Notes: generated by a model not told the origin, from the sequence alone. A DNA stretch of 64,000 nucleotides from Stomoxys calcitrans (GCF_963082655.1 NC_081553.1:124206578-124270577), one strand, 5' to 3'. Counted from the stretch's first letter, positions 30,190-41,950 are shown. Numbers and translations: made by a program.

Positions 30190-30263
30190 GTGTACACACT
30201 GACGAATTACAAATGTATTTGCAAAAGTGACGCGTTATGAGATGAGAGATGACATCTCATCTC

Positions 30264-31705
30264 GACATCCTTCTTCAATTTGGCCCAGATCGGTCGAGAT
30301 TTGGATATAGCTGCCATATAGAGCGATCTCTCAATTTAAGGCTTTGGACCCATAAAAGGCGCATTTATTGTCCGATGTCGTCGAAATTTGGGACAGTGAG
30401 TTAAGTTAAGCCCCCCGACATACTTTTGCAAAATGGTACAAATCGGTCGAGAATTGGTTTGCTTTAAGGTTTTGAGCCCATAAAACGCGCATTTATTGTC
30501 CGATGTCGCCGAAATTTGGGACAGTCAGTTGTGTTAGCCCCTTCAACATTCTGCATCAATTTGGCCCAGATCGGTCCAGATTTGGATATAGCTGCCATAT
30601 AGACCGATCTCTCAACTCAGGGTTTAGGGTCTATAAAAGGCGCATTTTTTTTCCAATGTCGCCTAAAAATGGGACAGTGAGTTGTGTAAGGCCCTTCGAC
30701 ATTCTTCTTCAATTTGGCTTAGATCGGTCCAGATTTAGATATAGCTGCCATAAAGACCGATCTTTCGATTTAAGGTTTTGGGGTCACAAAAGGCGCATTT
30801 ATTGTCTGATTTTGCCGAAATTTGGGACAGTGAGTTAAGTTAAGCCCCCCGACATACTTCTGCAAAATGGTACAGATCGGTCGAGAATTGGATATAGCTG
30901 CCATATAGACCGATCTCTCGATTTAAGGTTTTGAGCCGATAAAAGGCGCATTTATTGTCCGATTTTGTCAACATTTTTTTTAGGCCCTTCGATATTTTTC
31001 ATCAATTTAGCCCAGATCGGTCGAGATTGGGATATAGCCGCCATATAGTCCGATCTCTCAATTTAGGGTTTAGGGTCCATAAAAGGCGCATTTATTTTCC
31101 AATGTCGCCTAAAATTGGGATAGTGAGTTGTGTAAGGCCGTTCGACATTCTTCTTCAATTTGGCTCAGATCGGTCCAGATTTAGATATAGCTGCCATAAA
31201 GACCGATCTCTCGATTTAAGCTTTTGGGGTCATAAAAATCGCATTCATTGTCCGATTTCGCCGAACTTTGGGACAGTCAGTTGTGTTAGGCTCTTCGACA
31301 TTTTTCTTAGCACAAAACGGTCCAGATTTGGATATAGCTGCCATATAGACCGATATCTCGCTTTACAGTCTTGGCCCCATAAAAGGCGCATTTATAATCC
31401 GATTTCACTGAAATTTGACACAGTGACTTATGTTAGACTTTTCGATATCCGTGTCGTATATGGTTCTGATCGGTTTATTTTTAAATGTAGTTACTAAAAA
31501 GACCAATATTTTGTTATACACAATTGAACAATGACTTGTACTCATTAGTATTTGGTCCAAATCGGAACATATTTCGATATAGCTGCCATGGGGCATAAGC
31601 TGTGCATTTTTCACCGGATTTTGACGAAAAGTGGTTTACATATATACCCGAGGTGGTGGGTATCCAAAGTTCGTCTCGGCCGAACTTAACGCCTTATTAC
31701 TTGTT
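30264..31705 (+). mobile_element. DINE-like repeat, variant B
   Basis: Tandem modules with the shared core TGGATATAGCTGCCATATAGACCGATCTCTC, followed by CATAAAAGGCGCATTTATTGTCCGATT and GAAATTTGGGACAGTGAGTTG (landmarks given piecewise). The GGGACAG landmark at 30518, 30671, 30824, 31117 and 31270 shows a 153-bp period, with one truncated pair. The 3' end has GGTGGTGGGTATCC, a stem-loop-like GTTCGTCTCGGCCGAAC and ACTTGTT, as in family A. The 5' end is missing. Confidence 0.8.
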
Positions 31706-33093
31706 TTACATTTCAGAGGAAAATTATAAACACAAACTGTTCAAGTTTTAATGATGCGTTGCTCCTGCTGTTTTACATCACTATCTCATGTGGAAAAGTT
31801 TTATGAATGAAATTTCAGAGTCATTTCGTTTACAGGCTCATTACGCATACAATTTAAGCTTACATATCGTTTAAGAAAATTTGCACAGCCTTTTCGGAAC
31901 AATGGGGACGATGATGACAAGTGCAAAAAAGGAAAATTAAAACGAGAAGAAACTTCACTGCAATAACAGCGACAAAAACAAATGAAAGCAATCATAATGA
32001 AATTTATCATAGTCATAGTCATAACCTACATGATTATGACGTTGATAAAGTACACTGTGGATGTCATTGTCATTATTCCGCTTTGCCAAAAACAGACATT
32101 AACATTACCCTACCAACAGACAGACAGACAGACAGACATACGGCCGGAAACACATCCAGGCAACCTGGCAACTTCAATGGCATGGGCAGCCAACGGGTGG
32201 TAGAGGGGGGGGGAGGGCAGCAGCAGAAGCAACAAACAAGAATGACAGATACCCTGCAACATCGCAACATCGTTCTCGGGATGATGGTGCTCATAATGTT
32301 GTGGCATATGGAAGGAAATAAGTGATATGCCAAGCCAACAAACATTTTGACATCAAGTCAGAGCAAAGGAACGAACGGACGGACAAACAAAGAGCCAGCT
32401 AGTCGGGATGGTTGGCAAGCGTTCATTCACTTACCAATATGTACTACACACCGCAAGGATATTTGTCCTTTTATATGTTGGCATGTCGACTAAATGCTGC
32501 ATAACTTGTTATACGAGTGGCTTTGCGTGCGTGTGTTTATGAGTGCTTGTATGACTGTATGCGTGCCAACATCCTTCATAAGTTAACGACTTAAAGGCGC
32601 AGCTGTGCCAAAGTGTTTTAAATTAATGACTTCATTTTATTTTCGTTAAATTCATTACATTTGCGTAAATGTAAATACTACTGTAGTACTTCTATGGCGT
32701 TTTTGCCTTTTTGTTTTTCTCGCATTTTAGTTTGTCGTCGCCTTTTTCCCCCGCCTAACAACATAACAGTGTTGGGGTGTTGACTCTGCTTACCAAACAA
32801 ATGTCCGTTGTATAGTCAAACCGATTCTAAGTTTATGATATTTCATCTTGTATGTTTGATATTAATGATGCATTGAAGTTGAAGTTTGAGGAAAAATTTT
32901 GAGAAATACTTCAATGTTCATAAATTTTCCTGAATTTAACATTTATAGTACAATATATGATAAATTTGTTCGGCATATGTGACCTATTTGAAACTAGTGC
33001 ATTAAACTTATCACCTTAAATCGGGAAATTGATGGTAATGGCAGTTATATCTGCCATTAACATCGGCGGGGATGTAGGGGGGACATAACAAGA
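31706..33093. other. AT-rich DNA without recognised genes
   Basis: About 1.4 kb with a (GACA)n-type run at 32118-32138 and a G-run at 32205-32215. Overlapping frames of 134, 73 and 90 codons in opposite directions show low-complexity composition and no domain. Probably non-transposon flanking DNA. Confidence 0.45.
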
Positions 33094-33532
33094 AAGGTTA
33101 GGTTAGGTTGAAAAAGAGGGTGCGGATATTAATCCGCCCCATACCAATATGGACAAACACCTGAGCCAGTAATGGGCTTATTCTGCGCTCTAAATACTAA
33201 AAGAGTAACTTCGAAAAAGAAAATTTTAAGTAAGGAATTCAGTACTATTTCTAAATCCTTTATTGTTTTCTATGCAACACCCCTATGTTGGTGCACGTCT
33301 GGTATTGTGTCCCCACCGTCCCTAAGTAACGGTGTCTTTTAGCCGCGAAAGCTAGGCAATGACAGAAAATTCTCCAACGTCCCATCATTTTTAACCGTGC
33401 CCTACACATGAACATCACTTGCCGCACCGATTTTGCATTTGTAAGCTCATAATCTTACGTATCCCGTTATGAAACAAAAAGCTATACTGACCTCCTTCTT
33501 ACTTTCTTTCAGTAATAGTCTCGTCCTCTCAC

Positions 33533-34403
33533 GGACCGGATCACCCTAGTATTATTTTCGCCGTACTACCGACTGTTTCGCTGTTCCACATGATTGCATA
33601 CGCATTCGTCTCCCACTCCCTTAACTCGGACTGCGTCGACCCGAAAGGCTTCGGGTTAACCAAGTTTATTGACTGCAGTTATTTGGCCTTCACTGCCAAA
33701 TTGTCTGCCCTTTCATTCCCCCTTACTCCGTTATGGCCTAACGTCCTCTCATGGACTGGATCATCCTACAGTATTTTCGCCGTACTACCGCCTGTTTCGC
33801 TATCCCACAGTGTTACATACGCGTTCGTCGCCCGAGCCCTTAAATCGGACTGCGTCGACCCGAAAGCCTTCGGGTTAACCAAGTTTATCGACGGCAACTT
33901 CTTTGGCCTCCACCGCCAAATCACCTGCCCTTTCATTCCCCTTACTCCGTTATGGCCTCTCGTCCTCTCACGGAACGGATCATCCTATAGTATTTTCGCC
34001 GTACTATCGACTGTTTCACTGTCCCACAGTGTTACATGCACGTTCGTCGCCCGCGCCCTTAAATCGGACTGCGTCGACCCGAAAGCCTTCGGGTTAACCA
34101 AGTTTATAGACGGCAGTTCTTTGGCCTCCACCGCCAAATCACCTGCCCTTTCATTCCCCATTACTCCGTTATGGCCTCTCGTCCTCTCACGGACCGGATC
34201 ACCCTATAGTATTTTCGCCGTACTATCGACTGTTTCACTGTCCCACAGTGTTACATGCGCGTTCGTCGCCCGCGCCTTTAAATCGTACTGCGTCGACTCG
34301 AAAGGCTTCGGATTAACCAAGTTTATCGACGGCAGTTCTTTGGACTCCACCGCCAAATCACCTGTCCTTTCATTGCCCATTACTCCGTCATGGTTCGGCA
34401 CCC
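33533..34403 (-). repeat. 219-bp (73-codon) tandem repeat, 4 copies, in L3b
   Basis: CCGTACTA landmarks at 33561, 33780, 33999 and 34218 are spaced exactly 219 bp apart three times. The unit corresponds to the C-terminal part after RNase H (DLAVESKELPSINLVNPKPF to NAHVTLWDSETV). L3a has this segment once (about 9630-9850). The first unit is the most diverged and the other three closely alike. A 274-codon plus-strand frame through the array is an antisense shadow. Confidence 0.93.
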
Positions 34404-34602
34404 AAACGATGTGAATTTTGCCATCCTCAGAGAAGGCGTTAATCTTTTTCTTGCACTGCAAGACTGTTCGTGACCATATCGTCCTGGATGTTAATGCCCT
34501 AATGGCCATTTTACTGTCCGTAAAGATGTTCACACTCGACAGATGTTCACACTCGACCAAAGGTCCACTCTTTCCTCTAGCTTTGATCCATCTGTGTAAC
34601 AT
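34204..34602 (-). pseudogene. L3b: RNase H remnant
   Basis: Contains SSVNIFTDSKMAIRAL (catalytic Asp retained, unlike L3a), IHIVWVPNHDGVMGNERTGDLAVE (the His and Asp end; His of PGH replaced by Asn-His, Asp pair altered to TGD), then the first unit of the 219-bp array, stopping at a TAG inside it. The first RNase H Asp and Glu motifs are not in frame. Confidence 0.8.
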
Positions 34603-35236
34603 GATCTTCCCGACGGCAATACTAGGGTTCCGTCAATCCAATACTAAGCCGTTGGCTGCAGTGCTTCGCACTTGACCTCAAGTGTCGTCTCAGGTTTGCG
34701 ATCGGAAACCTCTTCCGATTATCGATTATACAGCGATGATATAAGCTGCTACCATCTTCAATCCATTCTCATATCGCGATAAGTCTCATAGCCGCAGTGG
34801 CTGCCTCACACTTAATTTGTATGTCAATGGGTCGGATATCTAAAATAGTCTCCAGTGGCCTAGAGACTATTCGCTCCACCTATGTCAAGACACATGTTCT
34901 CTGAACCTGTTGTATGGTCCTTATGATCCACTTTTTCTCCGAAGCAGTCCACCATGCTGTTGAGGCGTAAGTAAGTATAGATCTAATCATGCTTCGGTAG
35001 AGCCAGAGGACTATCTTGGGATACATAGTGCCCAACATCTGTGAGCCTACTCAGTACGCTCCTCAATTCAGTTACCTATCCAAGATCACACCTAAGTAGT
35101 TGACCTTGTCAGATATCGAAACCGTTTTATTGAGGAAACGTGGTGCGTTAAATTGGCCCACCTTCGTCTTCCTCGTGAACAGGCATATTTCAGTCTTCTT
35201 GGGGTTAACATTGAGACCTCTGGGTCTAGCCCAGTC

Positions 35237-35713
35237 TTATGACATATGCAAGACCCTTTCGGCACTTCTCCATAGCTGGTTCGGATCCTTACCCCTTATA
35301 AGTATTATTACATCAGTCAGCATTCGTAATAGGTCATTTATGGTGGTCACCCATAGGAGTGGCGATAAAATGCCCTCCTCTGCCGTGCCCTGTGCCACTT
35401 TCTCCCTTATATTTATGCCATGCGACACACAATTTATCCACCTGTTCCTTAGCATATGGTTTATCCAGTCTCTAGGGACCGGTTCCACCCGGTACTGGTC
35501 TAAGTATTGGATCAGTGTGTCGCTCCGCACATTGTTAGAAGCCCCCTTGTTGTCAATGCATACCACCAGTGTGTACATTTTGGCATCGAAGGATTCTTCT
35601 ATTTTATGCACAACCTCGTGCAGGGTAGTCTCCATCGACCTTCCCTTGACGTAAGCATGCGGTTTGTATTTGAGCAGTTCGCTGGATGTCTTACTCTTTA
35701 TCATGGTGTCCAC
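35237..35713 (-). pseudogene. L3b: RT fragment
   Basis: LLKYKPHAYVKGRSMETTLHEVVHKIEESFDAK, then YTLVVCIDNKGASNNVRSDTLIQYL (first Asp of the RT core), RNRWINCVSHGINIREKVAQGTAEEGILSPLLWVTTINDLLRMLT. The sequence then skips to DVIILIRGKDP, so the YADD-bearing residues are deleted. Non-functional. Confidence 0.85.
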
Positions 35714-36502
35714 AATACGTTCCTTGGCTCAACCCCTTAAAGAGGGAAACATACGGCAGCTGTATTAAAATTTTGTCCGATCCGACTAGCTAAATTACTT
35801 TACTTTTTAGTGTATATGTCTGTAACATCCAGACCGGAGGCGATGCACTGATAAGGCGTATCCATCAGCTCGCCTGAGCAATCTGGCAAGAAGAACGCAT
35901 ACCCGATGATTGGAACCTCAGCTTGCGAGTACTATGTGCCGTACACAAGAAAGAAGACAAGACGGAATGTGCCAACTACAGAGGACTAAATCTCCTCCCC
36001 ATCGCATACAAGATGCCATCAAGCGCATTGTGTGAAATATTAAAGTCTAAAGTCAACAAAGTAATTGCACCCTTACAGTACGGCCTTAGAACTGAACGCC
36101 GAATCCTGGAAAGGACGTCAGAAAATCAAATCAACACCTGCTTCTTTTTTGGTATCCCTGCAAAACTGCTACGACTTTACATGATGACTTTAAAATAGGA
36201 TATAACCTCTCCAAACTGTTCAATACCAAACAAGGTTTCAGGCAGGCTGCTGGAGAAAATTATACCAGATAAAGGTTTGAATAGATATGGCACACTATTC
36301 ACAAAAAAAACATATGCTATTCGCCTATGCCCATCGATATTATGGGTCGGTCACCGAAAGAAGCTATTGCAGCCTTTGAAAGTATCGAAACAGAATCAAC
36401 GAAATGGAGATAAAACATAGCGGATGGTATCAACTCCCACAAAGTTCTGTAAACGGAGAAAGTTGGGAGATCTACCTCGGCACAAAATATATGACAACAG
36501 TT

Positions 36503-36770
36503 TTTTAAAAAAAGCAGGGGCAAACTTCTCACATATCAATAAGTGCTGTCCAATTCAAGTCTAAGCTCAGTTATAAGGAGCCTTCATTTTGTAGCAGAGT
36601 CCGAACGGCGATCCGCAGTGCTATGCCTCTTTGGGGAGAAGCTTTTATATGGCAAAGCATCCTCATAGCATTAGCAGTGGATAACCGCCAACTACCGCTG
36701 AACATTTTTTCTAATATTCTCGCCAAGATTCAAACCTAGGCGTTCAACTTCACGGCGGCTTCCAAAGTAT
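36503..36770 (-). mobile_element. tRNA-derived SINE nested in L1b
   Basis: Minus-strand copy. The 3' tail AGGGGCAAACTTCTCACATATC and TCCAATTCAAG lie at the left, the body (GTCCGAACGGCGATCCGC, GCCTCTTTGGGGAGAAGC) in the middle, and a degraded head with B-box-like AGATTCAAACCTAGG at the right. L1 sequence lies on both sides, so it inserted after L1b. Confidence 0.82.
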
Positions 36771-36946
36771 ATGGATCAGTCTGTGTGAATGGAAAATATT
36801 TATATGCGTTGTATGAAGCTGTTTGAGCTGTATGATGACGTTAGTAAAATTTAACGTTTCAAAATACAACGAATCCGTTGGTTAGGCCATCTTGCCATAG
36901 TGAATGAAGAAGCGAAGTTCAAAATTCTTCAACTTATGCGTGTTCC

Positions 36947-37014
36947 TTTGAGCGGCGCGTTGAAAAATGCAACTCTGCAAACAAAGAGTTGCATTTTTCA
37001 ACGCGCCGCTCAAA
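36947..37014. repeat. Perfect 30-bp-arm hairpin with 8-base loop
   Basis: Bases 36947-36976 are the exact reverse complement of 36985-37014; the loop is GCAAACAA (36977-36984). The arms contain GAGCGGCGCG and ATGCAACTCT. It lies inside the C-terminal coding part of L1b, and no counterpart is seen at the matching place in L1c (42.65 kb). Confidence 0.95.
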
Positions 37015-37190
37015 AACAAAGCACAACGCGTTCATTCTGTTTTGGCCTTAAGTGGAGAACGACATCTCGACACTGGGTATCAGATATTCGAGAAGGGTAG
37101 CAAAAGATCGATATGCTTGAATATCTATTCTTCGTTCGCCTAGACGAACAAATGGTCTGCAATGGCCAGCCAAAGTAAATTAAAGTACAT

Positions 37191-38260
37191 TTTTTACTAT
37201 AACCCACGCCGAAGTTCATCAAAATCGAGTTGTTTTTTTATAAAAAGTTCTCACGATAGAAATTATATCCCCTTGATGCCTTTATTTTTATCGAAATTAA
37301 CACCCACATCAAATGCCGCCTATATATTACATAAATAGATATAGCCCTCATATAAAATGACAAATATTTAAGCTAGCTCAGGTGTTAATACCCATCATTG
37401 ACTGGGGAAATTTATTTCATTCATTAGAAAATAAAATTTCATTTCATTCCATTTCTAACCAATCAGATAAATGAATAATGCATCATTGTCGAGAAGGAAA
37501 TGAAGAGAGAGAGAGAGAAGGAAACGATACAACACGTAACCTCATAAATGAACGACTGACTGTCTGTATGACATTGAGGTTATTGCTTACTTTTCTTTTT
37601 GTCATTCAATGTGAATGGGTGCACTGCGGTAGTTTATTTTGTCTAGAAACCACCACATTAATTTAAAAGCCATATGAATATTGGCAGATATATACGAGGG
37701 TCAATACAAATATGTTGAGACATAGCATAGAGCTGGATTCGTGAAGAACAAAAGTGGTGCTAATAGATTCAGTACTAAAATCTTATATGTTTTTTCAATA
37801 TCATTAAGTGATGATTTTTAGCTAATTTGGAATAAATGAGCTGAAGTTTATGTCCCTAATGTGGAGAAACTCTGCATATTTCAAATTCATACTACGGAGA
37901 TGCAATGTTTTCCAGGAAACGTTTAAATTTCCCAAATTCAGTATTTATTCATTATTCTTTTTGACAAAAGAAATTAAAAGCTTCAGACTTATTAAGGAAA
38001 CATCTAACTTGCCTTCTGAAATGACAAATTCAAATTGAGTTAGTTCAGAATGGGACTATATTCATATTCACGTATTATATAGAGAGTTCTAAATGTTATC
38101 ACTTATATTTATGTTCATGATTGGAAGCTAAAGAGAAACTACCACTTCGATCTGATGCTGTTCAAAAAACGAGACCGAGACTTTTTCTGGGTAACAACAA
38201 GACGCTTCGATCTCGAATCATTACAACAGTACACAAATAATCATCTTATTGTATATTATT
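37191..38260. other. AT-rich DNA without recognised genes
   Basis: About 1.1 kb, with a short GA-run near 37505-37520. No supported ORF or repeat. Confidence 0.45.
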
Positions 38261-40376
38261 GCTAGCTGAACGGGGCCCGCTCCTCTGTGCCTTCTTCTAC
38301 TTTATATGGAGCGAAATTTTCCTAGGAATATTTATTTTCGACAATTAAAGAGTTTTTAGTGAAATACCATGCTACGAAAAGAGTATATCGCTTGACCAAC
38401 AGTTTAACAATATAAGTGCCTTTATCTGAATCCCATATGATCTTTATTGGTCTACGAATTTAAGTTTGGGTGTAAGGTGTACTCCATCTAAAATTCTTAA
38501 TTTCAGCCCGATATTCTCATGATGTCTGCTGTTTTCGGGGGTGAGGTGGTTTCCCAGACTCTTGGCCCTGAAAAAATATCGGCATCGTGCTCTTCTCTCA
38601 AATACCATTTATTTAGACCCCATATTGCCATTGGTTTTTGGGGGGAGTTTACAGGATGAGCCATCTCCCAAACACATGGCCCCAAAATTGGTAATCAAAT
38701 TCGTTTTCTAATCTCAGTACCTTTCATTTATGCCATATATTGGCATGATCGAAGAATTTTTACCCATTGGGGGGTGTTTTGGCGAAGGGGTGATGCCCTA
38801 AATACATGGTCCCACATTTGGTTATCAAATTCGTATTCTACTCCCAAATGCCTTTATTTTAGCTCCATTTTGCGATGGTCAGTAAAAAATTGCTGTTTGT
38901 GGGGTATTTTGGGAGAGGGGTAACCAGAAAATTGGTTCCGAAAATGGGTATCAATTCTTGCTCTACCCCCAATACCTTTCATTTAAGCCCCATATTTTCA
39001 TGGTCGGAAAATATGCCCGATTTAGGGGTGTTTTGGGAAGTGGGGCTTAGTGTTTAGGGGACCGCCTAAACACTAAGCCCTGAAAAAATATCAGCAACGT
39101 GCTCTATTCTAATATATTTGAACTCCATATTGCCATTGGCTTCTTAATTGGTTATCAAATTCGTTTTCTAATGTCAAATACCATTCACTTAAACCAATTA
39201 TTGAAAAAGCCAGCAAATATGTTCGCCCTGGAGTATGGGCCCTAAAAACTCTGAATATCTAGCTCCAAAGTCTTAAAGACCCAAATTGTGTTGGTGAGCA
39301 AATACGTCCAACTTGGAGGTTGTTATAGTGGGGACGTCCCTTAGACAGTTGGTCCCGAATGTTCATGTCAGTTTCATGGTCTACTCCCAAATATTCTTCA
39401 TTTGAGCTCCATTTTTCCATAGTCGGCAAACATGACCAGCTTGGGGGGTGTTTTGGGAGGTGGGGCGGCCACTACGTGACTTGGCTTTGAAAATATATAT
39501 CAGATTCGTGTTCTACTCTAAAATATCTCTTATTTAAGCCTCATATTGCAATAGTCAGCAAATACTTCCTATTTGGATGGTGTTATGGGGGTTGGGAGGC
39601 TCCATAGACACTTTCCGAACATTGATATCAGATTCGCGCTTAACTTCAAAAGACCTTTCATTTGAGTCCCATATTGCCCATATTGGATGGGTGGCCCCCA
39701 AACACTTGGTCCCACATATGGATATCAGATTCGTATTCTACACTCAAATTCCTTTTATTCAAGCCCCATATTGGTATGGTAAGTAAATAAATCCTGGTTG
39801 GGGGTTGTTTTGGGAAAGGGGTGGACCCCCAGGAACTTTTTCCCAAATTTAGATATCAGATTCCTATCTTACTCGCAAACAACTTTCTTCTGAAAGGTGT
39901 TTACCGACCATATTGCCATGGTCGGTAAATATGTCCGATTTAGGGATATTTTGGGGGTTGGGGTGGTCCCCCAAACACTTGGTCCGACAATTGGATATCA
40001 GATACGTTTTCTAATCTTAAACACCTTTCATTTGAGTCCCATAATCGTGATTGGTGTATATATATATATTTGGGTTTGGGGTGGGACGTTTCCCTAGGTA
40101 CCCCATCCGGAATTTGGATACCAAAATTTGTTTGTAGGTTACTATGAGAGAGCAACCAAAATTTGGCTTAAATCGCAATGCCCATTTCTGAGATCTGGCG
40201 TTTCTGAAAATTAGGGTAAGAGGGAGGGTCCGCTCCCCCTTCAGGTATTTAAAAATGTAGTACCCTATTCTTACCACGGGATCATTATGTACCATCTGTG
40301 AAAATTTCAAGGCAATCGGTTGAGCCGTTTCTGAGTCTATAAGGAACACACAAACAAACAAACACAAATTGATATT
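38261..40376 (+). mobile_element. Family D repeat, copy 1 (left part of composite)
   Basis: Starts GCTAGCTGAACGGGGCCCGC and ends GAGTCTATAAGGAACACAC then (CAAA)n and ATTGATATT. The interior is a tandem series of units of about 130 bp with landmarks CATTTGAGCCCCATATTG, ATGGTCGGTAAATATG, CCCCCAAACACTTGGTCC and GGATATCAGATTCG. Start and end resemble widespread insect repeats with CTAGCTGNCCCGG starts, some described as Helitron-like; classification is open. No ORF is credible. Confidence 0.75.
39043..39080. repeat. Perfect 16-bp-arm hairpin in family D copy 1
   Basis: GGGCTTAGTGTTTAGG (39043-39058) and its exact reverse complement (39065-39080) flank GGACCG. The matching place in copy 2 (about 51080-51115) instead reads GTGTGGGGTGGTCCCCCAAA then CACTAAGCAC, with no left arm. 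Confidence 0.92.
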
Positions 40377-41429
40377 TATACCCTCCACCATAGGATGGGG
40401 GTATACTAATTTCGTCATTCGGTTTGTAACACCTCGAGATATGCGTCTGACACCCCATAAAGTATATATATTCTTGATCGTCATGACATTTTATGTCGAT
40501 CTAGCCATGTCCGTGCGTTTGTCTGTCGAAAGCACGCTAACTTTCAAAGGAGTAAAGCTAGCCGCTTGAAATTTTGCACAAATACTTTTTATTAGTGTAG
40601 GTCGGTTGGTATTGTAAATGGGCCAAAGCGGTCCATAAAAACCGATCTTGGGTCCTGACTTCTTCAGCTTTTAGGGGGCGCTTTGGTATCACTTCCAACA
40701 ACAGCGCTAAGTATGGTTCAAATCGGTCCATATTTGATTTGGCTGCCATATAAACCGATCTTGGGTCTTGATTTCTTGAGCCTGTAGAGGGCGCAATGCT
40801 CATCCAATTTGACTAAAATTTTGCACGTAGTGTTTGGTATCACTTCCAACAACTGTGTTAAGTATGACTCAAATCGGTTCATAATCTAGTATAGCTGTCA
40901 TATAAACCGATCTCTGATCTTGATTTCTTGAGCCAATAGAGCGCTCAATTCTAATCGGAAATTTTGAATAAGGTGTTTTATTATGACCTCCAATAACTGT
41001 GCTAAGTATGGCGCAAATCAGTACATAACCTGATATAGCTGCCATATAAACCGATCTGGGATCTTGACTTCTTGAGCCTCTAGAGGGCGCAATTGTCATC
41101 CGATTTGACAGAAATTTTGTACAACGGCTTCCCTCATGACCTTCAACATACGTGTCTAATATGGTCTGAATCGATCAATAGCTTGATACAGCTCCCGTAT
41201 AAACCTATCTTGCTTCTTGAGCCCCTATAAGGCGCAATTCTTATCCGAATGAACTGAAATATTACACAATGACTTCTTCAATGTTCGGCATTCATTTATG
41301 CTCCGAATCTTATTCAATATTCTATGTTTGTCTAAAAAGAGATACCGCTCATAGAACGCGACAAATGCCATCCATGGTGGAGGGTGCATAAGATGCGGCC
41401 CGGCCGAACTTGGCACGCTCTTACTTGTT
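40377..41429 (+). mobile_element. DINE-1-like element (family A), right part of composite
   Basis: Begins TATACCCTCCACCATAGG and ends with GGCCCGGCCGAACTTGGCACG and TTACTTGTT. The GTCY repeat is short (GTCCGTGCGTTTGTCTGTC). About four modules follow. It is joined to the family D tail at 40376 without extra bases, exactly as at 52420/52421. Confidence 0.82.
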
Positions 41430-41708
41430 ATTTATAACATTTAGGAATACTTGGATGTTTTATCAGTGACTTAAAAACTATTACATGGTAATTCAATTAA
41501 TTCATCGTAGCATGATTTGACTTAAAGCATCTAGGCCCTTATTATTATCCTCGACGATGGAAATTTGGAAAGAGAATTAAACTTATGTCCTCCAACACTC
41601 ATACCAAATTTCAACCTGATAAGTCCGGAGGTCGATAAAGACTCCTAAGTAAAACGATTTCTTTAGTTTTTCCAGATTTGAAAAAGGTTTATTAATCGAA
41701 GTACTAAG

Positions 41709-41950
41709 CACCGTAGCGCAGAGGTTATCATGTCCGCCTATGACGCTGAACGTCTGGGTTCGATTCATGGCAAGAACATCTGAAAAAATTTTCAGCGGTG
41801 GTTTTCCCGTCCTAATGCTGGTAACATTTGTGAGGCACTATGCCATGTAAAACTTCTCTCCAAAGAGGGGTCGCACTGCGGCACGCCGTTCGGGCTCGGC
41901 TATAAAAAGGAGGCACCTTATCAAAAAAAAAAAAAAAAAAAAAAAACAAA
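41709..41950 (+). mobile_element. tRNA-derived SINE with poly(A) tail
   Basis: A box TAGCGCAGAGG (41714-41724) and B box GGTTCGATTC (41757-41766), then TTTTCAGCGGTGGTTTTCCCG, GCACGCCGTTCGGGCTCGG and TATAAAAAGGAGGCACC, ending in 20 or more A's and an A-rich tail. Unlike the other copies it lacks the tail ending in CATGGGCAAAATTT, so it may be a distinct subfamily mobilised with a poly(A) end. Confidence 0.9.

Larger units (their letters stand above)
33094..35745 (-). mobile_element. RNase H-bearing non-LTR retrotransposon L3b
   Basis: Second copy of the L3 family, same orientation, with the matching 3' end (CAACCTAACCTAACC near 33094-33110). RT residues lie at 35237-35713 and RNase H at 34204-34602, with frameshifted connection between. 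The YADD block is deleted here (RMLTDVIILIRGKDP where L3a has RML..CYADDVIILLRGKDP). It carries a four-copy 219-bp array in the 3' coding part. Confidence 0.88.
35832..37190 (+). pseudogene. Non-LTR fragment L1b, with nested SINE and a large hairpin
   Basis: Starts GACCGGAGGCGATGCACTGATAAGG, the same point as L1a at 1775. Frames give WNLSLRVLCAVHKKEDKTECANYRGLNLLPIAYKM, CEILKSKVNKVIAPLQYGL, then a jump to GIPAKLLRLYMMTL. The catalytic tract reads LFAYAHRYYG instead of YADD. After a SINE (36503-36770) the C-terminus resumes with LFELYDD, RFKIQRIRWLGHLAIVNEEAKF, a 68-base hairpin, then VENDISTLGI. It ends near 37190 with AAATTAAAG, similar to the other L1 3' ends. Confidence 0.8.

Noticed and set aside
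33590..34414. 274-codon plus-strand ORF with repeated sequence
   Set aside because: It is antisense to the L3b RNase H-downstream region. It stays open because the unit length (219 bp) is a multiple of three, not because it codes.
41709..41780. Possible tRNA gene (A and B boxes)
   Set aside because: The pol III boxes are followed by SINE body and poly(A), the same body recurs elsewhere, and no tRNA cloverleaf with anticodon arm can be drawn with confidence.
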